A stretch of DNA of 64,000 nucleotides from Plecoglossus altivelis (lineage: Eukaryota > Chordata > Actinopteri > Osmeriformes > Plecoglossidae): the NCBI GenBank assembly GCA_036571765.1, contig BROE01000006.1, forward strand, positions 14,072,555 to 14,136,554, given 5' to 3'. The notes under the pieces were generated by a model. That model was not told the DNA's origin. It saw only the letters and a list, made by a program, of their open reading frames with translations, and did not search any database. This document shows positions 22,001 to 32,998 of the stretch, one piece after another (position 1 is the first letter of the stretch; each line of letters opens with the position of its first letter). The translations under genes and the position numbers were made by a program.

Positions 22001-25000
22001 TCATCTGGTGACATCAATCTCCTCTTCGCCATCCTCCTCCTCCTCCTCATCTTCATCCTCACAGAAAAGCCCCTCCCCCAGATTTCCAGGAAGTGCCACC
22101 AAAGGGACCGAACTGTAGTCTCCTACAACATCCACTTCCTCTTCGTCCTCCCAGCTTCCTGTCGATCTCTTGCTATGCTCTTGCGTGAACACAGAGTCAG
22201 ACGTTTGGTCTATCCCACAATGCAGCAGGCCCGGTTTCCATTCCACGCCGAGCCTCCTCTGTTGGCCTGCTCCCCCGCCCGCTTCCACCTGCTCCCCATC
22301 CCCTTCACCAACAACGTCCACACTGCCAGCAGAGTCCAGCTCTACCACATCAATGTCCTCCTCAGTGCTTGGGGACTCTTGATGTCTAAACGCAGCCCAA
22401 TTCTTTTCTTCTCTTTCTTTGCCTTCTCCTTCTGGCTTGCCCCACGACCCCTCTATGTCTGCCCCTCCAATCTGCGAACACAAGACCTCTCTGACCTCCT
22501 CAAACTTGGTGGCTGTGGTCACATGGATTACGTCTACTTCCTCGTCCAACTCTACTGTGGTAGGTTCTTTCTTCCCAGACTCATCTCTGTTTTGGGCGGG
22601 AGATGGATGCCTCTGAGCTTCGAGTTGTAGTTTTGGGCTGGACAGATGCCTTTGGGAGACAGGGTTTGATTTGACTGGTTCTGGATGACCTGGACACGTC
22701 GTGTCTCTCTCTTCCCCCATATCCTCCTCTCCTTCCTCTTCTTTCCTCCTCTTTGGCTCGTTGGTCTCCGACTCCAGTCTCAACCTCTTCTCTCCCCTGT
22801 TCTGTCGTCTGTTCTTTGCGGTACCAGGAGATGGAGCAGAGGGGCACCTGTCTGCCAACCTCCTGATGAGCCTCTTTCGCTCTTTGCTACCGCCCACCCT
22901 CAAGTCCTCAATCTCAAATCCAATCTCCCTGATTGGTAGGACCGTCTGAACGCTGACCTTCTCGGGCACCTTGATTGGTTGTTTGGCAGGGTGTGGGCGT
23001 TTCCCTGACGTGCCTGCCAGCAGCAGGGTGTCGTCCAGCTTGACCATGCACCCAGTGGCGTAGTTTTCCAGCTGCTGCCCTGTGGAACACACGCTCTGGG
23101 ATTGCTTTATTTTCCTGACCAGGTGCCTGGTTTCATCTCTGTCGTACTTCCTATTGCAGATGGACTTGAGTTGGCCTCTAGGAAGCAAAGGTTTGGCTTG
23201 GACAGTTGGTTTCCTGTTGATGAGCTTGTTGAACTGGGTAGGAGGTGCTTTGGTGGGCTGGGATTGGCTGAAAGGGGGTTTGGCGGGTTGGGATTGGCTG
23301 GGAGACGGTTTGGAGGGCTGGGATTGGCTGGGATGTGTTTTGGTGGATTGTTCTTCGCTGTGTTGTCTCTGAGTCTGCTCCAGTGCTGGAGGAAACCTTT
23401 TCACTCCCCTGACCTCAGAGGTTCTAATCCCTTCCCTTATCTGGCTTCTCCTCATCCTCCTGCCTTCACCCACTAGCTTCTCCTCCATTCCAATGTGAGA
23501 GGGTTGGCCAGTAGTGGGTGCTGTCTTGGCAGGAGACAGAGTAGCAGATGAAGAGGGTTTAGGAGTGGTGTGTATGAGAGAGTAGTGTCTGACTGGGTCA
23601 GACTCTGCTCCATATAGAGTGTGTGTGTGTTGTTGGTGAGCTGTGTGTTTGGCACTGTGCGGAGAGGTAACTGCATGCATGACCTCCAAGACTGAGCTGG
23701 TCTGTGCTCTATGCTCGGCTGGTCCGGTCTGGATCTGGGCTCTGTCTGGGCTTACGTAGTTCTTCATGGCAGCGTACAGATCTGGTGCTCTGTCTGTGTT
23801 GCTGCAGTCTGTCTGGATGTTTCCCTTCAGCATGCTGTTTGCTGAGCAAGCAACCTGCTGCTCAAACGAGAGCAGGAAGTGATCCAGGATGTCGCTAAGA
23901 TTGCCCTCCGCCTGCTGCTGCTGCAGTAGTGGACCCTCACTCTCGGCCATGGTGGTACCCCCATATCCTGTCGCCTCGACAACGGGATACGCAGTCGGGG
24001 TGATAGCATTCATGTCACCATGGTAACCAGTCGACAAAGCAGAGAGAGTCGAGGGTTGGTTGAAACTCTTGGAGAAATGGTCCCGGTTGCTGTGACGATG
24101 AGGAGCTGCAGGCAGAGGAGCTGCAGGTGGAGGAGCTGCAGGCGGAGGTGCTGCAGGCGGAGGAGCTGCAGGCGGAGGAGCTGCAGGCGGAGGAGCTGTG
24201 GCGGCGTTTTCTTGGGGAATGTTGTTAGATTGCGTTGCCACAGCGACGCTGGGCATGAGGTCAAGGTCCATCATGATGTCTTGCAGCAGGAACTCAAACT
24301 GCTCAGATGAGTGTTCTTGGGGAGACGAGACCAGGGGGGGCAGGGGAGCGGTGTGGAGCAGGGCTGGAGCCGGGGCCTTGAAAGGGACAGGGGAGGCAGC
24401 ATTGGGGGCTTGGGCTGGGGTGGGGCTAGGGAAGGCTGCAGTAGGAGGGGTGGAGGCAGGGGGGCTTGGCGGTGGCTCATAAGTCAGAGCCTCAAAAAGA
24501 TATTTGGGAAGGGAGGGGAAGGGAAGGGGCCTGATTCGTGGGCGGCCAACCTGCTGCTTTATTATGGAAATGCTGTCCTGAAACAATATAACGAACAAAA
24601 TGAAGATCCATGTTCAACACTGGGACAAGCTATGGAAAACTGTGATCTTGTTCCCTACCTGTTTCATCTGGTTCTTGGGCCTCCTAGGCTTCCTCTGGGG
24701 AGCTTGGCTCTTCTCCACCTCGGGCCTGGAGACCTCCCAAACCTCACTCCGCCCTCGCCTCTTTTTCCTTCTCAACAGAATCTTGATGGGCTGCAGCATC
24801 TCCCTGGTCTTCAGGTACACTTTCCTGCCCACCATGCCCCCGCCCTGCCCCACCCGCAGGGCCCCCACCCACAATCTTTGCAGCCAGTTTCCCTGAGGAA
24901 CCTCTGCTGCCACCTGTTCCCCAGGTGCTGCTGCTGGTGTCCCCACCCCGTCCCCTGCCCTGCGTCTGCCTCGGGCCTTCGGGGCTCTCTTCTCCTCCAC

Positions 25001-26338
25001 CCCCCTCTTGGCCCCCCCTGTCACCCTACGCCTGCTCCCCCGCCTGCAACACCGCTCCCCATCGCGGAAATGGGCGGGGTTCAGGAAGTAACTGATGAAC
25101 CCGGGGATGTTCCCCCTGAACTGCTCAAAATCCTCGCCCTCCCCCTCCAGCAGGTCGACGGCCTGAGGGAAGCTGGAGGCGCCGGAGGGGAAGGCCTCCG
25201 TACCATGACCACACATGTGGACAGGAGGGATGGAGGAAGAGAGGAGAGAAGAGGAGGAGGAGAGAGATGGGGGGATGACGTAGACCTGCGTGGCTGCTGT
25301 GGGTCCCCCCTGGGTCGTGAGCACGGAGGAGATGTCAGAGGGCTGGTGTCCGTCCACGGGGCAGAGAAGGGACAGGGGGATGCAGGGGATGTGAGTGGGG
25401 AGGCCAATGGCAGCCATAGAACCAATAGGAAGGGCTTCCCCCTCCTGGAGAGCTGTCGCATCACCTACATAGGACACCAGGGGGCCAGGGTTGAGGGTGG
25501 AGCTGGCGGAGTAGGAGGTGGAGATCTGGTTTTGTTGCTCTGCTGGCCCCTCGCTTCCCCTGGACTGCAAACAGAGGGAAATATCCATGATGGCTGCACA
25601 GGTCTGGATGCCTGCGTCAGCGTTGAACCCAGCTGGCGTCTGTCTTCTATTGTGTCTCTCGGTGACGTTGCCGCCGGTTGCGTCACGATCTCCACTCTTG
25701 CGCCCGGCAACGTGTTCACCTGTATTGTCAAGGGGCTCGGTCTGTACCCCAACTTCCCTGACTCTCTCCTTCCACCTCTCTCCCTCGGTCAAGCTTGGTG
25801 TCGCTCTTCTCTCTGCACTCTGCGCTCCTTCCTCCGCCTCGCTCCACCCCACCTCCACCAGCCCACTGATACCCAGCTTGGCAGCGGCCGCCATCACCTC
25901 CTCCCTCTCCACCTCCCCCTCCACCACCATCTCCCCGGAGTACAGCAAGCCCACCAGCCTCAGCAGAGCACAGGCCCCAAAAGCCTGGAAGTCAACCAGG
26001 TGGCTCTGCCCCGATGAAGAAGGTGGCGTGGAGGACAGAACACAGGAGAGCTGGGGGCAGAGAGCAGACAAGATGCAGCTGTGGGCCGGAACAGACACGC
26101 CTAGAGGGGAAGAGAACACTGAGTAGGTGAGATGTACACACACACACACACACTCCAGACTTTGTGTGTGCATTGGGTATGAGAGTTGATGAGTCGGTGT
26201 GTGTTTGTGTGTGAGTGTTTACATGCCCTCCGTACCCCCAGCTCGGAGCAGCGTGTCACAGTACTGGCTGCAGCGCTGTTGTCTCTGGAGTTCAGCCAGC
26301 AGGAAGGACTCAAACCTGGGCCTTCCAGAGCGCCACAT
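22001..26338 (-). CDS. btbd18: BTB domain-containing protein 18
   Basis: Nuclear BTB/POZ protein; the mouse homologue promotes transcription elongation at piRNA loci in spermatocytes. Three coding exons, 26236-26338, 24659-26100 and 22001-24550, with phases agreeing, give 1364 residues against about 712 in human. The BTB fold covers roughly residues 7-115: FESFLLAELQRQQRCSQYCD, LLRAGGVSVPAHSCILSA, then LLRLVGLLYSGEMVVEGEVE. The rest is long and low in complexity: a PPPAA tract (about 24105-24195 on this strand), SQSQP(S/A/T)KP repeats (about 23260-23345), basic patches (RRKKRRGRSEVW, GRPRIRPLPF) and an acidic C-terminus ending EEEIDVTR. The A/T-hook-like GRPR sequence starts the last exon. 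ATG 26338 is the first in-frame Met after an acceptor at 26350. Identity rests on the BTB sequence and on the BTBD18-CTNND1 adjacency in human. Confidence 0.85.
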
Positions 26339-26350
26339 CCCTCCATTCAC

Positions 26351-27466
26351 TGACAGAAAGAAGGATGTTGTGCGAGGGGATGGGAGGAGGGAGCCAAAAG
26401 AGACGTAAACAACTTCAGGTAAACAACGCCTTGTCATAACAATGAAATCAAGGATAATCGTTTCTTTAGGATGTGACTGTCATATCTGTGCAGCAAAATT
26501 CTATTCACTTATCTAAAAACAACGAAAGGGCATAGTTTTGCTTGAATTGTTTTCGAAAAGTATTTTTTATCTTGAGTTTAGCCTAGCTAAAAGGATGCAC
26601 TCCGCGGTGTCGTCACGTGTCGTGACTTTTAAGTAAACGAACCTAAAACGACAGCTAGCGTGTTTGCTAATGACGTGCGACGATTCGCATGCTTGCTGCG
26701 CAAACCCACGTCGGTGAAGGTGAGTTGCGAAATGCACCTGCGTCTATCACTTAATGAGATAAATAGAAGACTAATATTGAGAACGCTTTTTTTTGTTAAG
26801 TGATGGTAACTAACTAACTAAATCATTTGCATGACTCCCTCAAACACTGTGTGCAATGCGTTGGTCAACTGAGAGACTGACAACATGAAAACAGCGTACA
26901 TCAAAATGGTCATGCACCACTCACCTTTGACGTATTATATATTGCTTTCTGTCGTCTCCAAATAGAAAAAAATACTTAAAATAAATTAATGTATTAACTT
27001 TAAAAGTAGGTGCTAAAATAATAAAGTTGAGTATTTCACTTTTATTCAACTGGCTTGTAGCTACGCCGCGAGCGTTACTGTATGTTGGCTTGGTGATGTC
27101 ATCCTCATCCGTTGAACGTCTCTGTAGGGTCGCTTCCGGTGTATACACCGCTCTGACGTCAACTCCACCATAGGTAACATGTGCAATACATGTTACGTAT
27201 ATGGTCTCCATCGTTACGAATGGAAGAACCTAATTTACAACGTAACTTAAAGCAATTTCAGACGTTTTCGTCACACCGTGACAACGGAAGACTTGCATGA
27301 TCCAAAACATTGAAAAAAAATTCTGAATACATGGTTCTGCATGTTCGCTGTCAAAATAGATTAGGGCTTAGTTGCCATGTAGTTTACCCGACCGTGGAAT
27401 ATATCCCTCACCTTTGAGTCTCGGTTTTGCAAACTGTTGAGGCAGTTTAAAGTTTCAAAACAAAAC
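26351..27466. other. Probable btbd18 promoter region
   Basis: No gene seen. CpG-containing patches occur at 26595-26720 and 27060-27180. The second contains CGCTTCCGGTG, which resembles an ETS site, so the btbd18 start site is probably inside this stretch. The exact exon was not resolved. Confidence 0.35.
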
Positions 27467-27472
27467 TTTATT
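27467..27472 (-). terminator. Polyadenylation signal of the small membrane protein gene
   Basis: AATAAA on the minus strand about 375 bases after the stop at 27848. Confidence 0.5.
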
Positions 27473-27847
27473 TAACACCAATTGAGCATTTGCCCCTCCC
27501 ATGTTTTCTTCCTGGGTGATGAAACTCACTTCAAAATAGGTTGATAGTTAATAGTATAATAAATCTGGTTTAAGACATCCGAGCATTGGAGGTAATCTAA
27601 TTATAGTTATATTATGGTCCAGACTTCAGACAGACAGGCTTTGAAATTCACCAATCTGCGTACCGCCTAGCCCTGAAGGAGCTTTTAAATAGGACAGGTA
27701 GCAACACAATTACAGAGTTAATCAACAGGCCCCGCAGGGACGCGTTCAATGTTCATTCCACAAAAAAACCCGCCTTACGGATCTACCCTGAGTGCATTTC
27801 TGTTAGACAGAAATGACCATTGCGGCACATTGTCCGGTACATCCCCC

Positions 27848-28210
27848 TCAAATAGTCCCGTTTCCTGTGAAGTCGTCGAGGTCAGGGTCAGCAGTCAGGG
27901 TCAGGCTGGCTGAGAGGTCACGGCTGGGGTCAGGCCTGGGCCAGCGCTGGTTGAACTTGACGAAGAAGAGCGGGTCGGTGAAGGGGCCACCGTAGACGAT
28001 GGAGTTGAGCAGGTAGATGAGAGCCACCACCAAGCTGCTGATCAGGAAGAACGGGATGAATGGGCGCAGGTGCCTCCAGGCCACGCCCACTCCGTACCCC
28101 AGCCCGGTGAGGCCACCTTGCTTACCGGTATGGGAAGTACGCCGACCGGAACCCATTAACGAATTTGAAACCGGAGAACCTTCCCGAGAGTGCGATGCCA
28201 TGGAATCCAT
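27848..28210 (-). CDS. Small single-pass membrane protein, not recognised
   Basis: 120 residues from an ATG in strong context (ACCATGG, 28210). Residues about 1-45 are Ser/Gly-rich and hydrophilic (REGSPVSNSLMGSGRRTS). One long hydrophobic helix follows at about residues 51-72 (FIPFFLISSLVVALIYLLN), then an aromatic stretch (VYGGPFTDPLFFVKFNQ) and an acidic tail ending DLDDFTGNGTI. An N-glycosylation sequon (NGT) is near the end, so the tail may face the lumen. The frame is open 5' to 28291, and a possible acceptor (CGAGCTAG, about 28271) means upstream codons (GYERLQGGVRGAF) may belong to it. Codon use looks coding, and sequence 5' and 3' is not repetitive. I do not recognise the family; in human no gene of this type is known to me between BTBD18 and CTNND1. 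Confidence 0.6.
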   Translation of the reverse strand: MDSMASHSREGSPVSNSLMGSGRRTSHTGKQGGLTGLGYGVGVAWRHLRPFIPFFLISSLVVALIYLLNSIVYGGPFTDPLFFVKFNQRWPRPDPSRDLSASLTLTADPDLDDFTGNGTI

Positions 28211-28291
28211 GGTGTTTGCGAAGGCACCACGAACACCACCTTGAAGCCTCTCGTATCCTCCAGTCCCTAGCTCGATAAACACCGAAAGCAA

Positions 28292-29550
28292 TCCAACAGG
28301 GATATGACTCGCTCCCTCACGTCCTCTCAGACAACACAGGGTCCTCTGTCATCGGGCCGACCTCAGCAAGTAGTCCTTGGTCCAAGAAGGGCGCAGTGGT
28401 GTCGCGTGCTCCGCATTTGACTGGAGGACATTGTCAGTGATAAGTTGTCATGTTCCAGTCTTCTATGGCATGCCTTCCCCAAGCAGGTGCTACTCCACGG
28501 GTCTCTGTCTCTCGTCTGATCTTTCTTCTCCTGCGCATGTGGACCCAGGAGAAACAAGACACTCAGCCTATTTGACAGTGAGAGAGAGAGCAAATGAAGG
28601 AGAGAGTGTGCCCTAAATAGATGCAGTACCAAGTGACAGGAGGGAGTAGATAGATAGAGAGAGAGAGACAGAGAGAGAGAGAGACAGAGAGAGACAGAGA
28701 AAGAGAGCAGCAGAGAGAATCTCCAGCATTTAGTGGTCTCAAGTTTAAGGTGGGAAATACAAGCGTGCGCCAGCCTGCATGCATGCATGCAAACACACTT
28801 GCACACGCACACTCACAGTTCACTCGGTGTACACTTTCAAACATACATTCTTACATACTCTTCAAGCATGTGGGGTCCTTCAACTGTAGTTCGTCATTTC
28901 GCCTGAGGTGGGCGGTGTTCCGAACACCAAAAAATGATTTATTGTGGGACAGAAGTAACAGGAGACGCTCAAGAGTACATCTCATGTTCTTCTTCTTAAA
29001 GCTTACAAACACACACACACACAACCCAGAGTAAGCACACACATACAGGCACAAAACAGTAAGCGTGAAAACGCACTTAAAGCAAGTTCCCAGCGTTCAG
29101 CCTAGGACGACCCCACAGCTAAGTGCTCTTCACGGAGGCTATGTTTCTTACGCGTCTAGAAGGTGTTTAATGCATCCTGTGATAAGGGTTTATCTAGGTA
29201 TCAGGAATCAACACCATAACACTGACAAGGTCTGAACCTTGTGATATTATCCAGAGAAGGGATGGATATATTGGGGGTCTAATTAAGCTCCTAAGATATT
29301 ATGAAAATGGAATAAAGACGTTTAAATGTCCGTTCACTTGAAATGGAGAACATGACTGTATCCCAACCCTACAGAATGTGTGTGTGTGTATTTAGAGGAG
29401 TCGGATTACTTTGACTGTGAGCTGCATCTCTTTAATTAGACTTGTTGATCCAGCTCACACGTTGGCTGTGTATAAGCCTAGTATCACACACGCACGCAGA
29501 ATACACAGGCGCGCAAATACACAAACACACACCTAGTCTGAGAAAAGATC
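28292..29550. other. Spacer, CT/GA tracts, no gene seen
   Basis: Contains a GA-rich tract at 28645-28705 and CA tracts around 28990-29045. If the gene at 27848 has 5' exons they would be here, but none is convincing. Confidence 0.4.
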
Positions 29551-29556
29551 TTTATT
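29551..29556 (-). terminator. ctnnd1: ctnnd1 polyadenylation signal
   Basis: AATAAA on the minus strand, 2.4 kb after the inferred ctnnd1 stop. The stretch 29557-31950 carries no other gene and is best read as a long 3' UTR. Confidence 0.5.
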
Positions 29557-31950
29557 TTATAAAAACAGTATTGCCAGTTACATACTTTTACTGAAAAATG
29601 CAACTTTTCAGAGCCAAGGCATGTATGAGAAGTACAATATTGTACATGGACAGGCAATTCTACAGAGAAACGATGTATGTGAAAAACAATAATAAAAAAA
29701 CAAAACAAAGATGATTGGTCTCTTTTGCCGTTTGAAACAATTAGTGGTAAAAGTGGAATAAAAACAGATTGCATAACCCTTTCACCCACATCTCCAACAG
29801 ACCATCCCCCTAAATCCAAAACAACATTAATTCAGACAAAACGGAAATAAGAATGAAAGAAAAAAAAACAAAGATATTACAGTATATACCAACGTGTGCT
29901 TTTTCCCAGCCCGTCTGAAACTCCAGTTTCCTGACTGGTCCATTGCTCCCAAGGTTACGAAGACTGACGACATGCCCTCCTTTCCAATGATTCCCCACGG
30001 TAGAGATGAGACTTCAACATTACAATACCATCAAACGGCAGCACTGAGTTTTAGTGTTAGACAAATTAAGGGGCCATTTCGACATCCTCGAGCCAACAGG
30101 AGTGTCTATTCCACATGTTCCACAGGGGACAGGCCAATCTAGAGTGTTGGGAGAGTTTGTTGTAAATCTGTAAATGTGGGGAACTATGGCAATGTGGTTA
30201 GAATGAATACGGAATTAGTGAAGTATGGTTGTAGCATTGTGGACTGAGTATTGTAGTGGTTAGAATGGTGCAGTTGTTTTTTTTTTGTACATGTAGACAC
30301 AGGGTGTTAGAACACTGCAGCCCTGTTTCTCTCTCAGGGAGGAGGGCAGGGGTGGGGTGGGGGGGGCACGGTGTGTGAGAGGGGGGCTCTTGGTACTGTA
30401 GTAATAAATGCAAAATTATACAACTATTCAAACAAATGTAAAAATGTATCACAGGTGTAGAAAAAGCTCGCAGTAGGAGTTCCTTGTATATGTGTTTCAC
30501 GGTCTGGTCCATAGTAAGGTGTTGCCGCCACACACACGCACATTTTCATCATCCACCCCCACCCACACACGCGCACACACACACACACACACACTCTCTC
30601 TCGTAACCCACACTCACTCTCGGAGGTCTTATTCACATCAGCCTTGGTTGGGTGCTACTCGTCCAATGTCCACCCGGTGAGAGCCATACGAGAGGGCAAG
30701 TTAACCCCTAAACAAACGCAAACATTCCGCGTCTATGAGCATCGAGTCCTATTGGACGATCGCCGCTCAAATCTTCCTGACCAGCCAATCCCTCGAGGGG
30801 GATCGATTTAAATTAAGTCCAAAAACTACATAGCATACAAGACATTCCTCCGCGAAACAAAACATGCCCCTCTTATTATATACACAGCATTATACCCTAG
30901 CTAAACATACTAGAAAACAACTCAGACTTCAGGATGCAAGTGTTGGCAGCAATCAGATTCACGATGACAGACAGCAGAACGTAGGAGAACGAGGGAGAGT
31001 ATGTCAACATGGTGCAGAAACCAAACAAAACAAAAAGAACTTATGATTGTCAACAAACGATTGCCTTGATTTAGGGAATATAATTTAAATTAGAGAGAAT
31101 ATATATTTCCGATGCTACGATGAACCTCATATCTTGTGTCTGTGTGTGTGTGTCTTTAATATCAGCCTCTTCTGATTGCAACACAACCGCTTTCTTTGGA
31201 CGTCCAGCCTCATCTGTAATCCACACTGTCTCGGTGGTGCGGGGAGGGAGGGAGGGAGAGAGAGAGAAAGAGAGGGAGGGAGGGAGAGAGGGAGACAGAG
31301 AGAGAGAGCAAGGGAGGGAGAGAGGAAGAGAGGGAGGGAGGGGTGGAAGGATTGATGAGAGAGAGAGCTAAAGAGAGAGCAGGAGACAGCCTCTCTCTGG
31401 GTCCTCTCTTCAGTAGCAGTGGTAGGGCTGATGGGACCCTGCAGGTCCACTCTGGGTGATGCAAACTATCAATTTTTCTGTTGGTGGAAAAGATCGAACA
31501 GGCATCAGTACAGCAGACTACTCAGTAATGCAAGCACGCACATCGAAACACACACATCAAAGCATACAACTACAAACAAAACACTGATTCTTTGGTATAA
31601 GTATGGCACACTAGACAACTTCACTTCAAAGTGCACATCCTTAGGTTACAATCCATAAAATGATATATTTGGCATTGAGCATCACTATACACAGACAGCT
31701 ACATACTATACCAGTTCTAGCCAGTGTCCAGGGTACTACAGTATACAGTAGAGTACTCCTGGACTTCAAATCAGTGTTCCAAAAGCCCCATATTGTAGGC
31801 AGCATTTAGCTAGGTCTGGATACCACCCCCACCCCCAAAATGGTCTGTCCTAGAGACCCTCTGGATCGAGACTGAGTCCATGCAGGACGTGAAGTCGGAC
31901 GTACCATGCTGTAACATGCAGAGAGAGGGGGGAGAGGGAGGGGGAGGGGC

Positions 31951-32944
31951 CTAACCATCGTAGGAATCCAGGAGTGGCAAGGAGCCCTTTCTGCCCCCAT
32001 AGACCCCCCGCTGAGACACGCAGGAAGAAAGAGAGAAAAACAGAAGGAGGGTGAGTGTGAACAAGTGAAACTGTTAAAAAAAGGGTGAAGAGGTGAACGT
32101 CCACCAGAAAAGTGGAAAGGAATTGTTTGGAAAAGGGCTTTGTGAGGAGATAGGGGTTAGTGTAGGTCAGAGAGGGCTGGTCAGTGTAGATCAGAGAGGG
32201 CTGGTCAGTGTAGGTCAGAGAGGGCTGGTCAGTGTAGCCCTGTACTTGTCCTTGGTCAGGGTCTTTCTCTGCTGTGTGGGTTACCTTTAAAGTGTCTGTG
32301 TTGTCCAGAGTGTTGTCTAGAGTGTGTCTCCTCTCTCTCTGGTCCAGTGTAGAGTAGGCTTCTGCACGAGGGAGGGAACAGGGAAAATACAACCATATTG
32401 AGCCCAGAGCACAGATGAGTATTCTGGAACAGTGGACATTTGCATCGTACATGTCAAGCTCAATCACACAGATGCCTTTGTGAATACGGAGGATCACCAG
32501 TTCCTCCCCTGTGTTCCTCCCCTGTGTGCTCTCTTTGGGGGTCAGAATGACCCGGAACTAGGTTGAATACACAAATACACACACATTAAGATTGTATGTG
32601 CTTGATTGAACTCAGACAAAACTACATCTTTCTGATTCATGTGCAGCATGGCTGCATATTTCAGTGCCCAAAAGGGTACAGGGTACACAATGAATGAACC
32701 AGCTTTATTTCAGGGTTGAAGGTGGGGCCTTTTGATCCTAGCGTATACCAAGAGAGCACGAGGGTCAAAGGTGGACGGCACTGGTTTGAAAAGAGGAGGA
32801 TGTTTGTAAGAACACTCACCAGGGCCTAGGTCGTTGAGTGGGATGATGTCTCTCTTCTCTCCTGTGGAGGAAGACAACTGTTACAATGTGGCCCTTGTAA
32901 ACACGCCTGTCACATGTCCCCTCAGGTCATGTTTCTATCTCTCT

Positions 32945-32998
<54 letters not shown>

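Noticed and set aside
22001..24598. Separate gene starting at an ATG near 24598
   Set aside because: The codons before 24550 are intron; the acceptor GCAGCAG at 24551 joins in phase to btbd18 exon 2.
24311..26017. 568-codon + strand open frame
   Set aside because: Antisense shadow of btbd18 exon 2; the minus strand has the BTB fold, splice sites and matching phases.
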